A DNA stretch of 64,000 nt from Sinohyriopsis cumingii (taxonomy: Eukaryota > Mollusca > Bivalvia > Unionida > Unionidae). Location: positions 92,288,951 through 92,352,950 of the forward strand of contig CM068825.1 of assembly GCA_028554795.2 (NCBI GenBank), in the 5' to 3' direction. Below, one piece after another: positions 1 through 11,230 of the stretch; the stretch's first letter is position 1; every line of letters starts with the position of its first letter. Below the pieces are notes generated by a model. The model searched no databases. It saw nothing but the letters and a program-made list of their open reading frames with translations, and was not told the origin of the DNA. Position numbers and translations under genes: made by a program.

Positions 1-149
1 ATGGTTTACTTGTCAGTCAAATGCTAGTGCTTTCAGTAACTGTAGAACAGGTGGTTTCTTGAAATAATCGGTCTCATTATCGGTATCAGCAATTTTAATA
101 ATCGGCTATTCGTGGTATCGGCATAATCGGCAAAAAGTGACATCGATAC

Positions 150-1895
150 AGCTTTATCCCTACACAGATGACAGGAAAGTTAAAGATTTCAATCACATCA
201 TAAATACTCCTGGGAGGCAAAAAATAAAAACAGCTCTGCCAAATTAACATTCTAAAAGAGTATATTGAAAGAGATAGTTAGCCAGGTTAAACATGCAATT
301 AATTTAGTTGCACCTGTCCCACTCGGTGAAGATTTAAGTGAAGGAAGATCATCAGATCCTACTGATATTGGAGTGACAAATCTTCGGAATTCAGAAGTTA
401 TGAAATATCTGGACCAGAAACTTTCACATCTGTGAGAGCAAGAAAGTAATGAACAGTTATTATTTGAATATGAGTACTTATTTCCAGATGTTCTACAAGA
501 ACAAACACAATTTTCCATGACGTTAAAACTGTAAATCGCAAACCTGTGAAACAACACCCATACAGGATGAACACTCTCAAACAGGAATACAAAAAAAAAA
601 AGAAATTCATCATTTGCTTTAGAATGATTTTATAGAGCCCAGTAAAGATGACTGGAGTTAACCATGAATACGTGATCCAAAACCAGATAAAATTTTCCGT
701 ATGTGTACTGATTATAGAACGGGGCCCCGAGTGACCGAGTGGTCTAAAGCGCTCTCCGTTACGGATCACTGTCATCTCATCTCTGCCTCCATGGGTTCGA
801 GTCTCGGATTCACCCAATGTGGGTATGTGATAAAGATTACCAGTAGCTTCTCGTGTGTGGGTGGTTCTTTTCGGGGTTTTCCCCCATATTCATTCCTATT
901 ACCAAGAATCGATAACTATATTGATAAGATTGGGAATGCCAGGTATGTTACCAAATTTGACCTTCTGAATGGATTGTGGCAAACTCCACTAACGGAAAGA
1001 GCAACGGAAATTTTCGGCATTCGTGACTCCAAATGGATTTTATCAATATAAAGTAATGCCGTTTGGGATGAAAGGGTCGCCAAGTACATTTCACGTCTCA
1101 TGAATATGATTATATCTGGTCTAGACAACTGTGATACTTACATCGATGATGTCATTATCTACAATGACTCCTAGAAAGAACATTTAGCAACAATTCGGGA
1201 ATTCTTCGACAGACTCACCGATGCATGTCTGGCAAATAATCTATCTAAAAGTGAGTTCTGCTGTGCTAGTGTAACTTTTCTAGGACATATCGTGGGACAT
1301 GTTCAAGTTGAACCTATGGATGCTAAAGTCAAGGATATCTCAGAATTTCCCGTGCCTATTACTAAAAAGCAAATTTTGTTCCAACTTTTTATAATTGCTA
1401 AACCCCTGACAAATTTATTGAGCAAGAAAAACAAGTTAATTTGGACTGAAAAATGTCAGAAGGCTTTTGACAAGTTAAAATCCATACTTAAAAGCGTGCC
1501 AGTTCTTACAGCTCCAAATTTCAGCCAATCATTTAGACTGTCTGTTGATGCAAGTAATGTTGGATTTGGAGCAGTTTTGATTCAAGAAGATGAAAATGGT
1601 ATTTATTATCCAGTGTGCTATTTTTCTAAGAAACTAAATAAGCACCAAAGAAGTTATTCAACAATCGAGAAGGAAAGTTTGGCTTTGATATTGGCATTAC
1701 AATATTTTGAAGTTTACATTAGTTCAACTCCTTCTTCGATCATTGTGTTAGTGACCACCACACCCTTACTTTCATCGGCAAGATGAAAAATAGAATTCAA
1801 AGACTGCTAAGTTTGAGTTTGTTGTTACAGGAATATGATAATGATTTCACGCAGATCAAGGGGAAAGACAGATTAATAGCAGTTGCACTTTCCTG
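150..1895 (+). mobile_element. Ty3/gypsy (Gmr1-like) pol remnant: integrase tail, RT, RNase H
   Basis: Degenerate LTR-retrotransposon polyprotein read in several frames. About 150-283 encodes an integrase C-terminal tail (an 'INTPGRQK' stretch, then 'NILKEYIERDS'), followed by a linker and reverse transcriptase: 'CTDYR' just before 720, 'LPRIDNYIDKIG' from about 900, the catalytic YIDD box at about 1139, and 'VTFLGHIVGH' near 1275. RNase H follows with 'LSVDASNVGFGAVL' near 1540 and 'TIEKESLALI' near 1665, decaying by about 1895. Integrase before RT is the gene order of Gmr1-type gypsy elements; ordinary gypsy elements place it last. Broken by a SINE (721-884), one extra T near 1011, an in-frame TAG at 1172-1174 and other stops. 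Positions 60-150 are dense in ATCGG repeats of unclear origin. Gag and protease would lie outside the window. Confidence 0.85.
721..884 (+). mobile_element. SINE copy 1, 3'-truncated, inside gypsy RT
   Basis: A tRNA-derived head starts at ggggcccc, with an A box (tgaccgagtgg) and B box (gggttcgagtctc) of the long-variable-arm Leu/Ser tRNA type. The body then matches the three fuller SINEs in this window until 'ggggttttccc'. It stops there and gypsy RT resumes ('ccatattcattcc'). The 3' half and CAA tail are missing, and about eight RT codons appear lost at the junction, so this is probably an insertion followed by deletion rather than a clean insertion. Confidence 0.85.
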
Positions 1896-2015
1896 TGTAT
1901 AACAGTGTATTATTCATTGTACACTTTATATAACTTTTAAGAGTTCGTTTTAACCTCATGTATAATTAATCTATGGTAAAAAGAAAGCGTTATCATATCA
2001 ATCTTTATTTTTCTT

Positions 2016-2773
2016 TATGGGGGACGTGTTATGTAGATTTGATTGAATTTATTTTTGATTTAATTTAATTGTTTTTTAAGTTTTAAAAAAGTTATTTTTA
2101 ATTTCATTATCTGTTATTTGTTTACTAGGAATTTGATTTTTTACAGAAATTAGTGTGATCTTAGGGACAATCGTAAACACTTTACATTGTATGTTATGCT
2201 GACGTAGTTCCCGACCTTAATTCAGAAATGACTGAAACAAGTAAACAACGTTTTATTTTTATCTTATTCTTAACGTAAAATGATTGTTTTTTGTTAAGGT
2301 CATACTGGGACTACATGCTTTTAGATAATTTTTATTCGAATTATTCGGATTGTAAAAGATTAATTCTTTTTCCTGGAAATATTTGAGTGCTCATACAGAA
2401 TTATTATACAAAGACATTCATTTAAACTTTATTCTGAAATTCAAACACCGGAATAGCATTGAATGTGGAAAAAAAAAGAACTGTAGACGATACAATACTA
2501 TACTGACTACAGTATACGTCATCGCCTTCCATTTTGGATTCTTTGTCAGGACTCAAACTTGAATTCATTAAAACATTTCATTATTAGGATTTCTTAAATT
2601 TAATTAGCTGATTATTCTTATATTATTTTTGGATTTGAACCTTAAAACCGTAAGTTCTTATTTTTTCATTTTTGCAGCGTTTTTTTTTTCCCTAGGGAAA
2701 TAAATTTATGTCTGAAAACTTGTTGTTTTCGCTCTTTCTTTTGTTACTCTTTATTCAAGCCTAAACCAAAACA
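2016..2773 (+). mobile_element. Polypurine tract and 3' LTR of gypsy copy 1
   Basis: A purine tract (gggggac, ending 2026) precedes TGTTATG at 2027, which starts the LTR. The same boundary occurs in reverse at 47,785 in the second copy, which fixes the 5' edge. The two LTRs align over long stretches, including an 'aaaccgtaagtt' block and an AATAAA signal near 2698 followed by 'cttgttgttttc'. The 3' edge (about 2773, ending ACA) is inferred from a related solo LTR that ends CATAACA, the inverse of TGTTATG. No 5' LTR is in the window. Confidence 0.75.
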
Positions 2774-3735
2774 TAAGGCCACATTAAGCATTAGTGCCTT
2801 ATTGTTTTCTGCCAACGCTAATGCCCTGTTCATAAACATTTGTCCATTTGTTTCTACTTTTATATTATTATTTCTTGTGAACAATTAACAGACGGATTTC
2901 TAGCTAAGGTCTTCATTTTATGGAGCTTGTTTGTGGATGGATGGGTTGGTGCGTATGTTTTACGTCTGTGCGTCTTCTTCTTCCAATACCACTCACTCAT
3001 TTACACAAAGCTAGAAACAGACGTACTCTTGGAAACAGAAGCCACTATGCTCTAATTTCACAATGCACACTAAAAACAATTATGATATAAAAAGAAAATG
3101 AAACCGAAGTTAAGGCACATTGTGTTTTTCCATAAAACATTAATATGCAATATACGAGCTGGGAATGTGTATTTGAATGGGTTATGTCTGCTACCATATT
3201 CACTTCCATTTTTCAGATGTCACCATGAACAAAACTATATCCGTCACAAAATACCTGTTAAATCTAAAATGAAAAAGAAACCGTAAACCAACAACGTATT
3301 GAATTCACTATGATTTGATAATAAATGAAAAGGGGCATTCGAGTTTTTGTTAGGCCGCACTATTATATCCCGATATCAAAACTAAATATTAATTAGGCAC
3401 GAGGTGTTTCTTTTAAAGGATATGGTGAGGGTGGAGAGGAAGGTGAAGAGGAGAGTGGGAGGACGATTTCTTCAGAGCCGTGACATGATATTTGTTTTTC
3501 TCGCTCCCTACAAAGGATTGGAATTTTATTCATTGCTACATTTGGGTAGAAGAAAGGGAGCCAACTTGAATTGGTTTTGTACCCTCTGAGATTAAATGGC
3601 CAATGTCTAACCCCTTATCCTTTCCGATAAAATTGTAGGAGTTAGATTGCTTTAGTAAAAACAATTATAACTCGATCCCTTTAGGTCCGTAAAAAGATTA
3701 AAAAGTACTCTTTGAAAAACAGTCGTAGCCACTTT
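2774..3735. other. Unassigned AT-rich sequence
   Basis: Only short open frames (at 2840-3055, 3098-3286 and 3404-3589) with no recognisable domain. I see no repeat structure or splice pattern that supports a gene. Confidence 0.5.
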
Positions 3736-5228
3736 TATTACAATTAGGCTACATGTTTTTCCATCAAAGATTCGTGTATTACCATCAAAGCTTTTGAATG
3801 AAATATTTTTTTACTTCATGTGTTACAATCATAGCTTTCGAATGATCCGTTTTAGCTACATGAACACTTTTACAATCGAAGCTACGTGTATTAAAATCAC
3901 AGCTATGGAATGATCAGTATCAGCTACATGTATTATAATCAAAGCTTTTGAATGATCAATTTTAGCTACATGTATTACAATCAAACCGACATGCAGTACA
4001 TTCAAAGCTTTTGAATAACCCGTTTTAACTACTGTATTAAAACCAAAGCTACATGTACTACAATCAAAGCTATTGAATAATCAGTTTTAACTACTTTATT
4101 GCAACCAAAGCTACATGTATGACAACTAAAAAGCTTTTTAATGATCAATTTTACTAACATATGTTACAATTAAAGCTACGTGTATTTTAATCAAATCCTT
4201 TTAAATGATCTGGTTTAGCTACATGTATGACAATCAAAGCCATTGAATATTCAATTTTAGCTATAATGTTTTACAATCAAAGCTACGTGTATCACTATCA
4301 AAGCTTTTGAATGATACATTTTATCTACATGTATAAAAACAAAAGCTATTGAATCAACAGTTTTAGCTACATGTATTAAAATCAAAGCTAGTGAATGATT
4401 AATTATTACAATCAAAGCTGCATGTATCACAATGGAAGCCGTGGAAAGTTAGTTTCAGCTACATGTATTATAAACAAACTTATATGTATTACAAAGCTAG
4501 ATGTATTACAATCAAAGCTTTTAAATGATCAGTTTTAGCTACATGTATTACAATCAAAGCTACATGTCTTGCAATCAAAGCTATTGAATGATCGGTTTTA
4601 GCTATATGTATTACAACTATACCGACATGTATTACAACCAACGCTTTTGAATGATTGGTTTTAGCTATATGTATTACAATCAAAGCTATTGAATGATCAG
4701 TTTTAGCTATAAGTATTACAATTATATTGACATGTATTACAATCAAGGCTTTTGAATGATCAGTTTTAGCTATATGTATTACAATCAAAGCTATTGAATG
4801 ATCAGTTTTAGCTACAAGTATTACAATTATATTGACATGTATTACAATCAAGGCTTTTGAATGATCGGTTTTAGCTATATGTATTACAATCAAAGCTATT
4901 GAATGATCAGTTTTAGCTACAAGTATTACAGTTATATTGACATGTATTACAATCAAGGCTTTTGAATGATCGGTTTTAGCTATATGTATTACAATCACAG
5001 CTATTGAATGATTATTTTTATCTTCATGTATTGTAATCAAAGCTTTTTAATAATCAGTTATTACAATCAAAGCTGTGGAATGTTTAGTTCTAACTACATG
5101 GATTACAATCAAGCCTACATATATGACACTCAAAGCTTTTAACTACTGTATTACAATCAAAGGTACATGTATTACAATCAAAGCTTTTCAATGATCAGTT
5201 TTAGCTACATGCATTGCAATCAAGGGGT
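3736..5228. repeat. Minisatellite, 42-bp unit with a 105-bp higher-order repeat
   Basis: Roughly 35 diverged copies of a 42-bp unit built from 'gctacatgtattacaatc', 'aaagct(t/a)ttgaatgatc' and 'agtttta'. Some units are only the 21-bp half. Between about 4676 and 4995 a 105-bp compound unit recurs three times with very few differences, which shows recent homogenisation in the centre of an older array. Edges are more diverged. The minus-strand open frame at 4489-5040 is a by-product of the unit length being divisible by three. Confidence 0.95.
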
Positions 5229-6322
5229 ACACGAAGGTGAATACATTTAATGTCGAAAGACAAAATTATTTTGGGCAAATACAACTATCGGACCGTAACT
5301 AACCGATTGTAACAGTTACATATGGGTATGGGTTATGAGTTGGGTGGGTTCTCGAGTTTTATTTTTTAAAAAAAAATACATTCACCTTAATCTTCTTCTT
5401 CTCATTATTATTATTGCTGTTGTTGTTTTTGTCAGTTGTCAAAATAATGTCATGTTTTACATCCTTAAAGTGGACTCTTTACTATCAAGGCATCACGAAT
5501 TCTTTTGTAAAGAACTTATCTGCTCGTTCAGAGTTATTGGTCATTTTGGAGATCGAATTGCAATGATAACTCTTACGTGACTTCGTTTTCCCTGTCTCTC
5601 ATTGTAGTCCTCTTTAACTGCGTCATAGCGTAAGAACGACGCATTTTTAGAATTGAGTGACTCCTTTCAACGTAAATCTAAATATTGCAATAAAAGAGAG
5701 AAAAAAATATAAAGAATGGTGATTTCTGAGGTAGTTCCCATCCAAAATGATGTAGTCAAATTATACCATGTAAATAGTGCTACATATATATTTGGAGCTT
5801 CTTTGATGGGTTTATGGATTGTGCATGAAGTACCATTTCCCTGTTTACACTACCATCATCTTTATACTGTTACCTCATACACACTTTTAAAATATACACC
5901 AATCACCCAAAACTATATGGAAACAATGACAGTATATTTACTTTAACTATTACTTCAGTTAAAATTAATTAATTAATTAATAAGTGTTTTTTCACAGTAC
6001 AAACTATCTGAAAACAAATTACAGCTATGAAACAGCAAGACAAATGCGAAATCATGTTGAATTATGTGCTCTGTCAACGTAAGCACTGAAACTGGTCGTA
6101 TATATCTGTATTATTCAAGCAAAATGAAACGTTTTGCTAAAATATCCAATTTAACGACATGGTTGTCAAGCGTAAATCAATTTTACAGCAATACCCTAAG
6201 CAATTAGATCTGACCAAACGTGCGAATAAAAAATAAAATCTGTTTGACATTTCCATGTAACTCTAAATAGCATAAGTATCTTTATACGAAGAAAGTGATA
6301 TCGATCACAAACTGTATCCTAG

Positions 6323-6353
<31 letters not shown>

Positions 6354-6483
6354 GCATGTCCATACGCATATATTTTTCCTGTGCATTGGTATGTTTGCTT
6401 ATGCTTTATGGCCCCTTAGTGTGATTGGTGTGAGTAATGTGTAAATTGATGATCTAATACAGATAATGTAATTTTTGTGGCAG
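5229..6483. other. Probable intron sequence with a (CT)n run
   Basis: No coding match was found. A (CT)n microsatellite lies at about 6330-6350. The region ends in a good splice acceptor (aatttttgtggcag, ending 6483), so at least its right part is inferred to be the intron before the synaptotagmin-like exon. The preceding exons were not found in the window. The short open frames at 5335-5580 and 5716-5946 are unsupported. Confidence 0.5.
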
Positions 6484-6606
6484 GTGGAGCTTGGATGGTA
6501 CAGTCATGGGGAACAGCTAGATCACTGGTATGATATCATGGAACACCCTCATCGGCCAGCAGAGTATTGGCATTCTATTATCAAAACTACAAAGATATCA
6601 TCCTGA
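6484..6606 (+). CDS. Terminal exon of a synaptotagmin-family protein (end of C2B domain)
   Basis: Forty codons and a TGA, directly after a pyrimidine-rich acceptor ending in cag at 6483. The peptide aligns with the end of synaptotagmin C2B domains: a V-x-x-G start, then G at residue 9, L-x-HW at 12-15, a methionine at 19, P-x-RP at 22-25 and the diagnostic WH at 29-30, followed by a ten-residue tail. In synaptotagmin 1 the same region reads GAELRHW and then NPRRPIAQWHTL. C2B domains bind phospholipid and SNAREs in Ca2+-regulated vesicle exocytosis; the Ca2+-binding loops would be in exons not seen here. The exon seems to begin right after the conserved 'IGK' of the family. It has no frameshift or stop, so it is probably a live gene, although a retained exon of a pseudogene cannot be excluded. 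The paralogue is uncertain. Confidence 0.8.
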   Translation: MELGWYSHGEQLDHWYDIMEHPHRPAEYWHSIIKTTKISS

Positions 6607-6830
6607 ATGAGACACCATATGTCCTCACCCACCATGCGACTTACCCAAATGGACAAGATGTCAATCCTTAATTCCAAGCTGCATGTTACGTAGATTGATT
6701 GGTAGATGCCTTTATGGACAGAAAGAATAAAGCCACAGTGTTGTCTCAATTTACAATGAACAGCCATTCCATTATGAGAGAGAGAGAGATAAATGTGGAG
6801 CGGTTACTACTGTTAATAAATCGTACGTAA
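6607..6830 (+). other. Probable 3' UTR of the synaptotagmin-like gene
   Basis: Non-coding sequence after the TGA, with AATAAA hexamers near 6727 and 6813 as candidate polyadenylation signals and a short (GA)n run near 6776. Inferred only from position. Confidence 0.4.
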
Positions 6831-7605
6831 TAGTATGACATAAAACAATATTTATTTTGACAAATCTGAATAACTGATTGAAGGTCATTTGTGCCTTAAA
6901 AGAGAAATGTTATTTTGAAGCCATTTGAACAACTCTTTGGAAGCCATTTATAATGGAATAGCCAATAATACGGAAGTTAAACAGTAAACTCTAATAAAGA
7001 CCTGTAACGGACTGAAATTATTAATTTATTTTTCTGTTCTTGAACGGTCTGGATTTTGAACTTGCCCATACGTTTTATTTGTACATGTATTGCTTCACTG
7101 GTGATCTGAGAGTAAGTTGTTATGCTAGTTGCATTTAAATTTGTTGATCATTTTGGCCTGGGTTTTCGCACGCAAAACAAATATTACAAAATGATTTCGT
7201 AAATAATTACAATTCCTGGTCTGTGTTACTCTAATTGTTTACCTACTATGAAGATCTAATACAGACAATGTTGACGAACTCGATAAATAGAATGCCTGAA
7301 AAAGGCTCAGCTATCAGATTAAAAAATATCGTCATGAATTGAAATTCCTATATGCTGTTTATTGCCAATTTAAAATTATCATCACTATCATCATACGTAT
7401 ATTGCATGTACGAGATATTCATAATTAAATTGTAACAAATCAAACCAATGTACACAAGAAGGTTAATTCAGCAAAGCCTACCAAATCAAGTTTCTATAGG
7501 TACCTTAACTGAATTCAGAACTATAGTCAAACCTTGATACAAATAAGGATTTCACACATACGTTTTTTACAAGTGATTGTATAGGATAGCTATCTGAAAA
7601 ATGCA
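6831..7605. other. Unassigned AT-rich sequence
   Basis: No coding similarity, tandem repeat or inverted repeat recognised. Confidence 0.4.
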
Positions 7606-7609
7606 AAAC

Positions 7610-9170
7610 CTATGGTATTCATAGATGAAGACGAAGCAAATTACCTTAACAAGTACATACCACACTTGTAAGAGTAAAATGCAAAAGTAAAAAGATAGAG
7701 AGACAATGATCACGTAGCAGGCAATTACAAAGGTTCAGAACAATAAGACTATTTTAAATTTGAGATACCAAAAATGCAACGTAATATTCACTCATAATTT
7801 GTTCTGTTATGACAGTCATCTGTTCATCATGGTCCAGATGACGAAGTAAAAAAAATACCCAACAAGGAAGGAAAATACGTTTCATTCGGCATGGTCTTCC
7901 TATTAGGTAGATTCATAAATAGTGGCAATAAAATACCAGGTAAAATAATGATTACATTTGCAGATGTAGGTACATGGGAAGATGTTTAGACTAGTTGATT
8001 CAAATTTTAAACGTCAACATGTTTATTGAGACGAAGGAACAAGTTTATGTGATGCAATCTACATATTTGAGAAAGGATGCACAACTATATGAATGCATGG
8101 ATATCTTTGACTACTTAAGGGTATATATACGAACGAAACAAAAGTGTTTTTCAAATCTGAGTGACTCCCGTATATCAGATAAAAATTACCAGAATGTAGA
8201 AGATGTGATTTCGCACTTCCATTTGAATATCAGAAGGTGACTCTCATGACTGCCACATGAAGAGAGGTGCATTAATAATGTTTGAATTTGTCCAGGTCTT
8301 TTCAAATGTATGGATAGCAAACTGCAAATTTGGCACAATGCACCTGATTTAGCTCATGATGCCAGTTTAAAGATAGCTGGTAATAACTCAAACATTTCAC
8401 AAATTATTACTTGTTTTTAACTATTGAGTGTGTTATTCGGGGTAGAATTAGCATGATAATGCATAGACGTGCCAAAGAAAACAATGACTATTATGTTGAA
8501 AATAAAATGTGATGCTGTCTTCGAAAGATCATGACCAAAGCCGTATATCATACGTAATGATCAAAGCTATATAGTATATACTTATCAAAACAATTGTATG
8601 GTTCGATAATGAGATTATATGTTTTTTTGAAAAGGCTAAATGGGAAAATTATAAACAAGTTAGATGTACAAAGAAACCTTGCTAAACATTCCTCATCCCT
8701 GATGTTGGTGACAAGGAGTGGATATAAGAGGTAAATTTGGATATCTAACACATTTACTCGACCTTTTCAATGACTATTACCTTGCTGCAGAGAAATACGT
8801 TCCAGATGAAAATGACTTATCAGGGTAGTATAAGAGAGTAGTAGAACAAATTGCAACGGACCATCTTTGCCAAAAATTGGAGTGTAAATTGGAAAGCAAA
8901 TGGAAATGTGTTATATAGTAAATAAATTGTAAACTGAATCAGTAGTTGTATTTAAAAATGAAAGGAATACACAAAGTTAACTTAAATCACACCAGCTCTG
9001 GCTATCGATTTACATGGAACTAAAATACAGATTTGAGACAAACAGCTATCAGTGAATTCGAAACATAAATTTCTTCAAACTCATGAATTATTCAGTGTTT
9101 AGGAAACAGATGGAAAAGGTCATAAATAAGACATCTGCTATCCGAAGGGCAATTTATTTAACATGCCATA
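7610..9170 (+). mobile_element. Decayed Polinton/Maverick-type protein-primed DNA polymerase B
   Basis: Multiply frameshifted and stopped, but colinear with Polinton-type PolB. In order: a Cys/His-region phrase 'RDNDHVAGNYKG' (about 7700), 'PNKEGKYVSFG' (about 7857), 'SDKNYQNVEDV' (about 8176), 'ISMIMHRRAKENND' (about 8448), 'FNDYYLAAEKYVP' (about 8766) and 'FFKLMNYSVFRK' (about 9071). The last is the K-L-x-x-N-S-x-F/Y-G motif B of family-B polymerases, with the Gly changed to Arg. The family replicates self-synthesising DNA transposons related to virophages and adenoviruses by protein priming. The palm aspartate motif downstream is not recognisable, so the gene is dead. Spacing along 1.5 kb agrees with the family, making chance resemblance very unlikely. 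No integrase, ATPase or terminal repeat was identified. Confidence 0.82.
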
Positions 9171-9399
9171 AATGAATTAAAGGTACCCGGTGTTTTCAGA
9201 AATGAGTTAAATGCCACACTAATAAGACTTATTTGCATTAAGAGTAAACCCTTATCAATACATGACTGAAAAAGAAGCAGTGATTTTTTTAAAGGAATTT
9301 TTAATGAGTGAATTATAACAGCATTTACAATGTAACAAGTACATAAATTGATTATTCACTTGAATGTAAACTTACTAGGTAATGAATTAAATATGATTG

Positions 9400-11230
9400 T
9401 CACCAGATGCATATAACTTTCACACATTAAATAATAGTATCGTCTATGTATCATCACTAAGGTTATTTAGTTGACAACAACCTAAACACATTACCTTATG
9501 GTAACACGAATACTTTGCGTTGAAATTGAACTTTACCGTCATTAAAAGTTGTTACTTTTTGTTTTCAAAAGTCTGCAATATCTGATTTTATATAATCTGG
9601 AATTAAATGATTCTCTTTAATTTGCTTTCTTGTCACTGCTGTTGAAGTCGACCAAGAACAGTTTAGGTTTTAAATTACCACGTTTCCTTTTAATTAGCAA
9701 GACTGTACAGTAGAGCCGTCTGCAATATAATTCATTTCATCAGCTGGCAATGTTCTTTAGAATTCAACAGTAGTATTTGTGCCATTTTTGTATTTGGTTT
9801 GAAAGCAGCCAAATTAGCAATGGCGTACAGTGTATGTTCTTCTAAGCTATTATTGACCAAGTACATGTTTTCCTTGACGTATAGCAAGTCATTCCTTGGT
9901 GGGGTTATGAATCATTGCAGATACAATTATACAGTTTCAAATCCATGTAGTTGTTATTTTGAATGCATTATCACATGGTAAGTGTATTTTAAATTCATAC
10001 AGAGGCTTTTGAACTTAAAAGTGAAATTTGTAAACTGATTTAGCCGACTCTGGAACATTTCTGTCTCTCAAATGTCAAATTGACATTTCATAACCTGCTC
10101 ATTCCATCGACATTGCCCAGTCTAGTTGATTATACTTCATGGCACGCTTGTGTCATACGTCTGATATGTATCATTTTATTATCCGTCAGTGGGTTGAATG
10201 AGGAGAAAAGAATTTCAATGTAGTAAATTTGTATCTCATTCAATATTTTAGAAATATTCTGGTTCGCCGGAGCATTAAACTTGGTCTAGCTACTGTTGTT
10301 ATATGCTCACATATAAGTTTCTGTTAGTTTCGACCTCTAAACTTCTCATCTCCTCCACTTAAATGCCATAGTAATCTCATTTACTTTACGCAATATCTGG
10401 TCTATCCGTCTCCGTGTGAGATACCATCCTGAGGATGAAAATCGTTGATCTGATTGGACAAGCATTGTATTGCTGCTGCTTGTCAGCAAAGTCAAGGACT
10501 GGAAAACAAATGTTAGTCCATTTAATACTTCCATTTATTTTAGAAGCTAGATTCAATTACAACTACACATTTTGTAAAACTAGAATGTTACAATCTGTAT
10601 ATCCATTTACTTTTAAATTTGTAATGGTTTCTACATCACCAGTGTGCCGTACTAATTCCATCCTTATAAACTCGTTTTAAAACTGTTCTTTTAGTGATTC
10701 AATGCGATTGGAGATTTTATTGATATACTCAAATTATTCATGGTAAACATTTGTTTTCTGAAAAATGTATTTTTGATTGAGAAGTTGTGTGATTTGCAGC
10801 AAATCTTTCTTTGAATGAAATATAAGAGAAGTTGCAAATCATGATGACTGCGTCATCGTCTATTCGATTTTCATTGGCTTTGATTTTATTCCAGATCTCC
10901 CAGTCAAACGTGTACTTTTTGCATTTGTTTGTCAGCTCTTTATAAATGTAGTTTAAATCCATTTCTTATTCCTTAATGTTGTCATTTTCATTTCCTGGGT
11001 GATGTCATTTATTACCGTGACAAGACTTTGGCTACATTGAAGTTGCCATATCTGGTTTATCGTATGTACCATTTTATTATTTATTAACTGGTGACTTGTT
11101 TCCCCCTGGTCTCGTAATCAGTAATAATTAGCATGACGTGCAACACGGCGTTTATCTAATGCATTACTCGTATCACATCGGTCACACTCTAACAAAAATC
11201 AGTTTGTTAACACCTCTATAATTTTTGCTG
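9400..11230 (-). pseudogene. Decayed coding sequence of unknown identity, convergent with PolB
   Basis: The minus strand holds a chain of open blocks linked by frameshifts or single stops. The clearest is 10,962-10,738 (74 codons, starting MDLNYIYKEL, with 'DWEIWNKIKANENRIDDDA'). It continues in shifted frames with 'INKISNRIESLKEQF', 'MELVRHTGDVETITNLKVNG' (about 10,660-10,600) and 'LDFADKQQQYNACPIRS' (about 10,505). Lower coordinates give 'NISKILNEIQIYYIEILFS' (about 10,250) and 'RTLPADEMNYIADGS' (about 9750). Composition looks protein-like while the plus strand reads as noise. I do not recognise a domain. It is convergent with the PolB relic, so it may be a structural gene cluster of the same Polinton; that is inference. 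A decayed host or other transposon gene is the alternative. Confidence 0.45.

Noticed and set aside
1896-2026. Integrase deleted from a classic gypsy element
   Set aside because: Integrase C-terminal sequence was found upstream of RT in copy 1, and both copies show the same RNase H to polypurine-tract join, so absence here is the native order.
4489-5040. 183-codon minus-strand open frame with a 14-residue periodic sequence
   Set aside because: It lies wholly inside the 42-bp minisatellite; the unit is divisible by three and lacks stops in this frame, so openness is automatic.
3736-5228. CRISPR-like array
   Set aside because: Repeats have no unique spacers, no cas genes are near, and the genome is eukaryotic.
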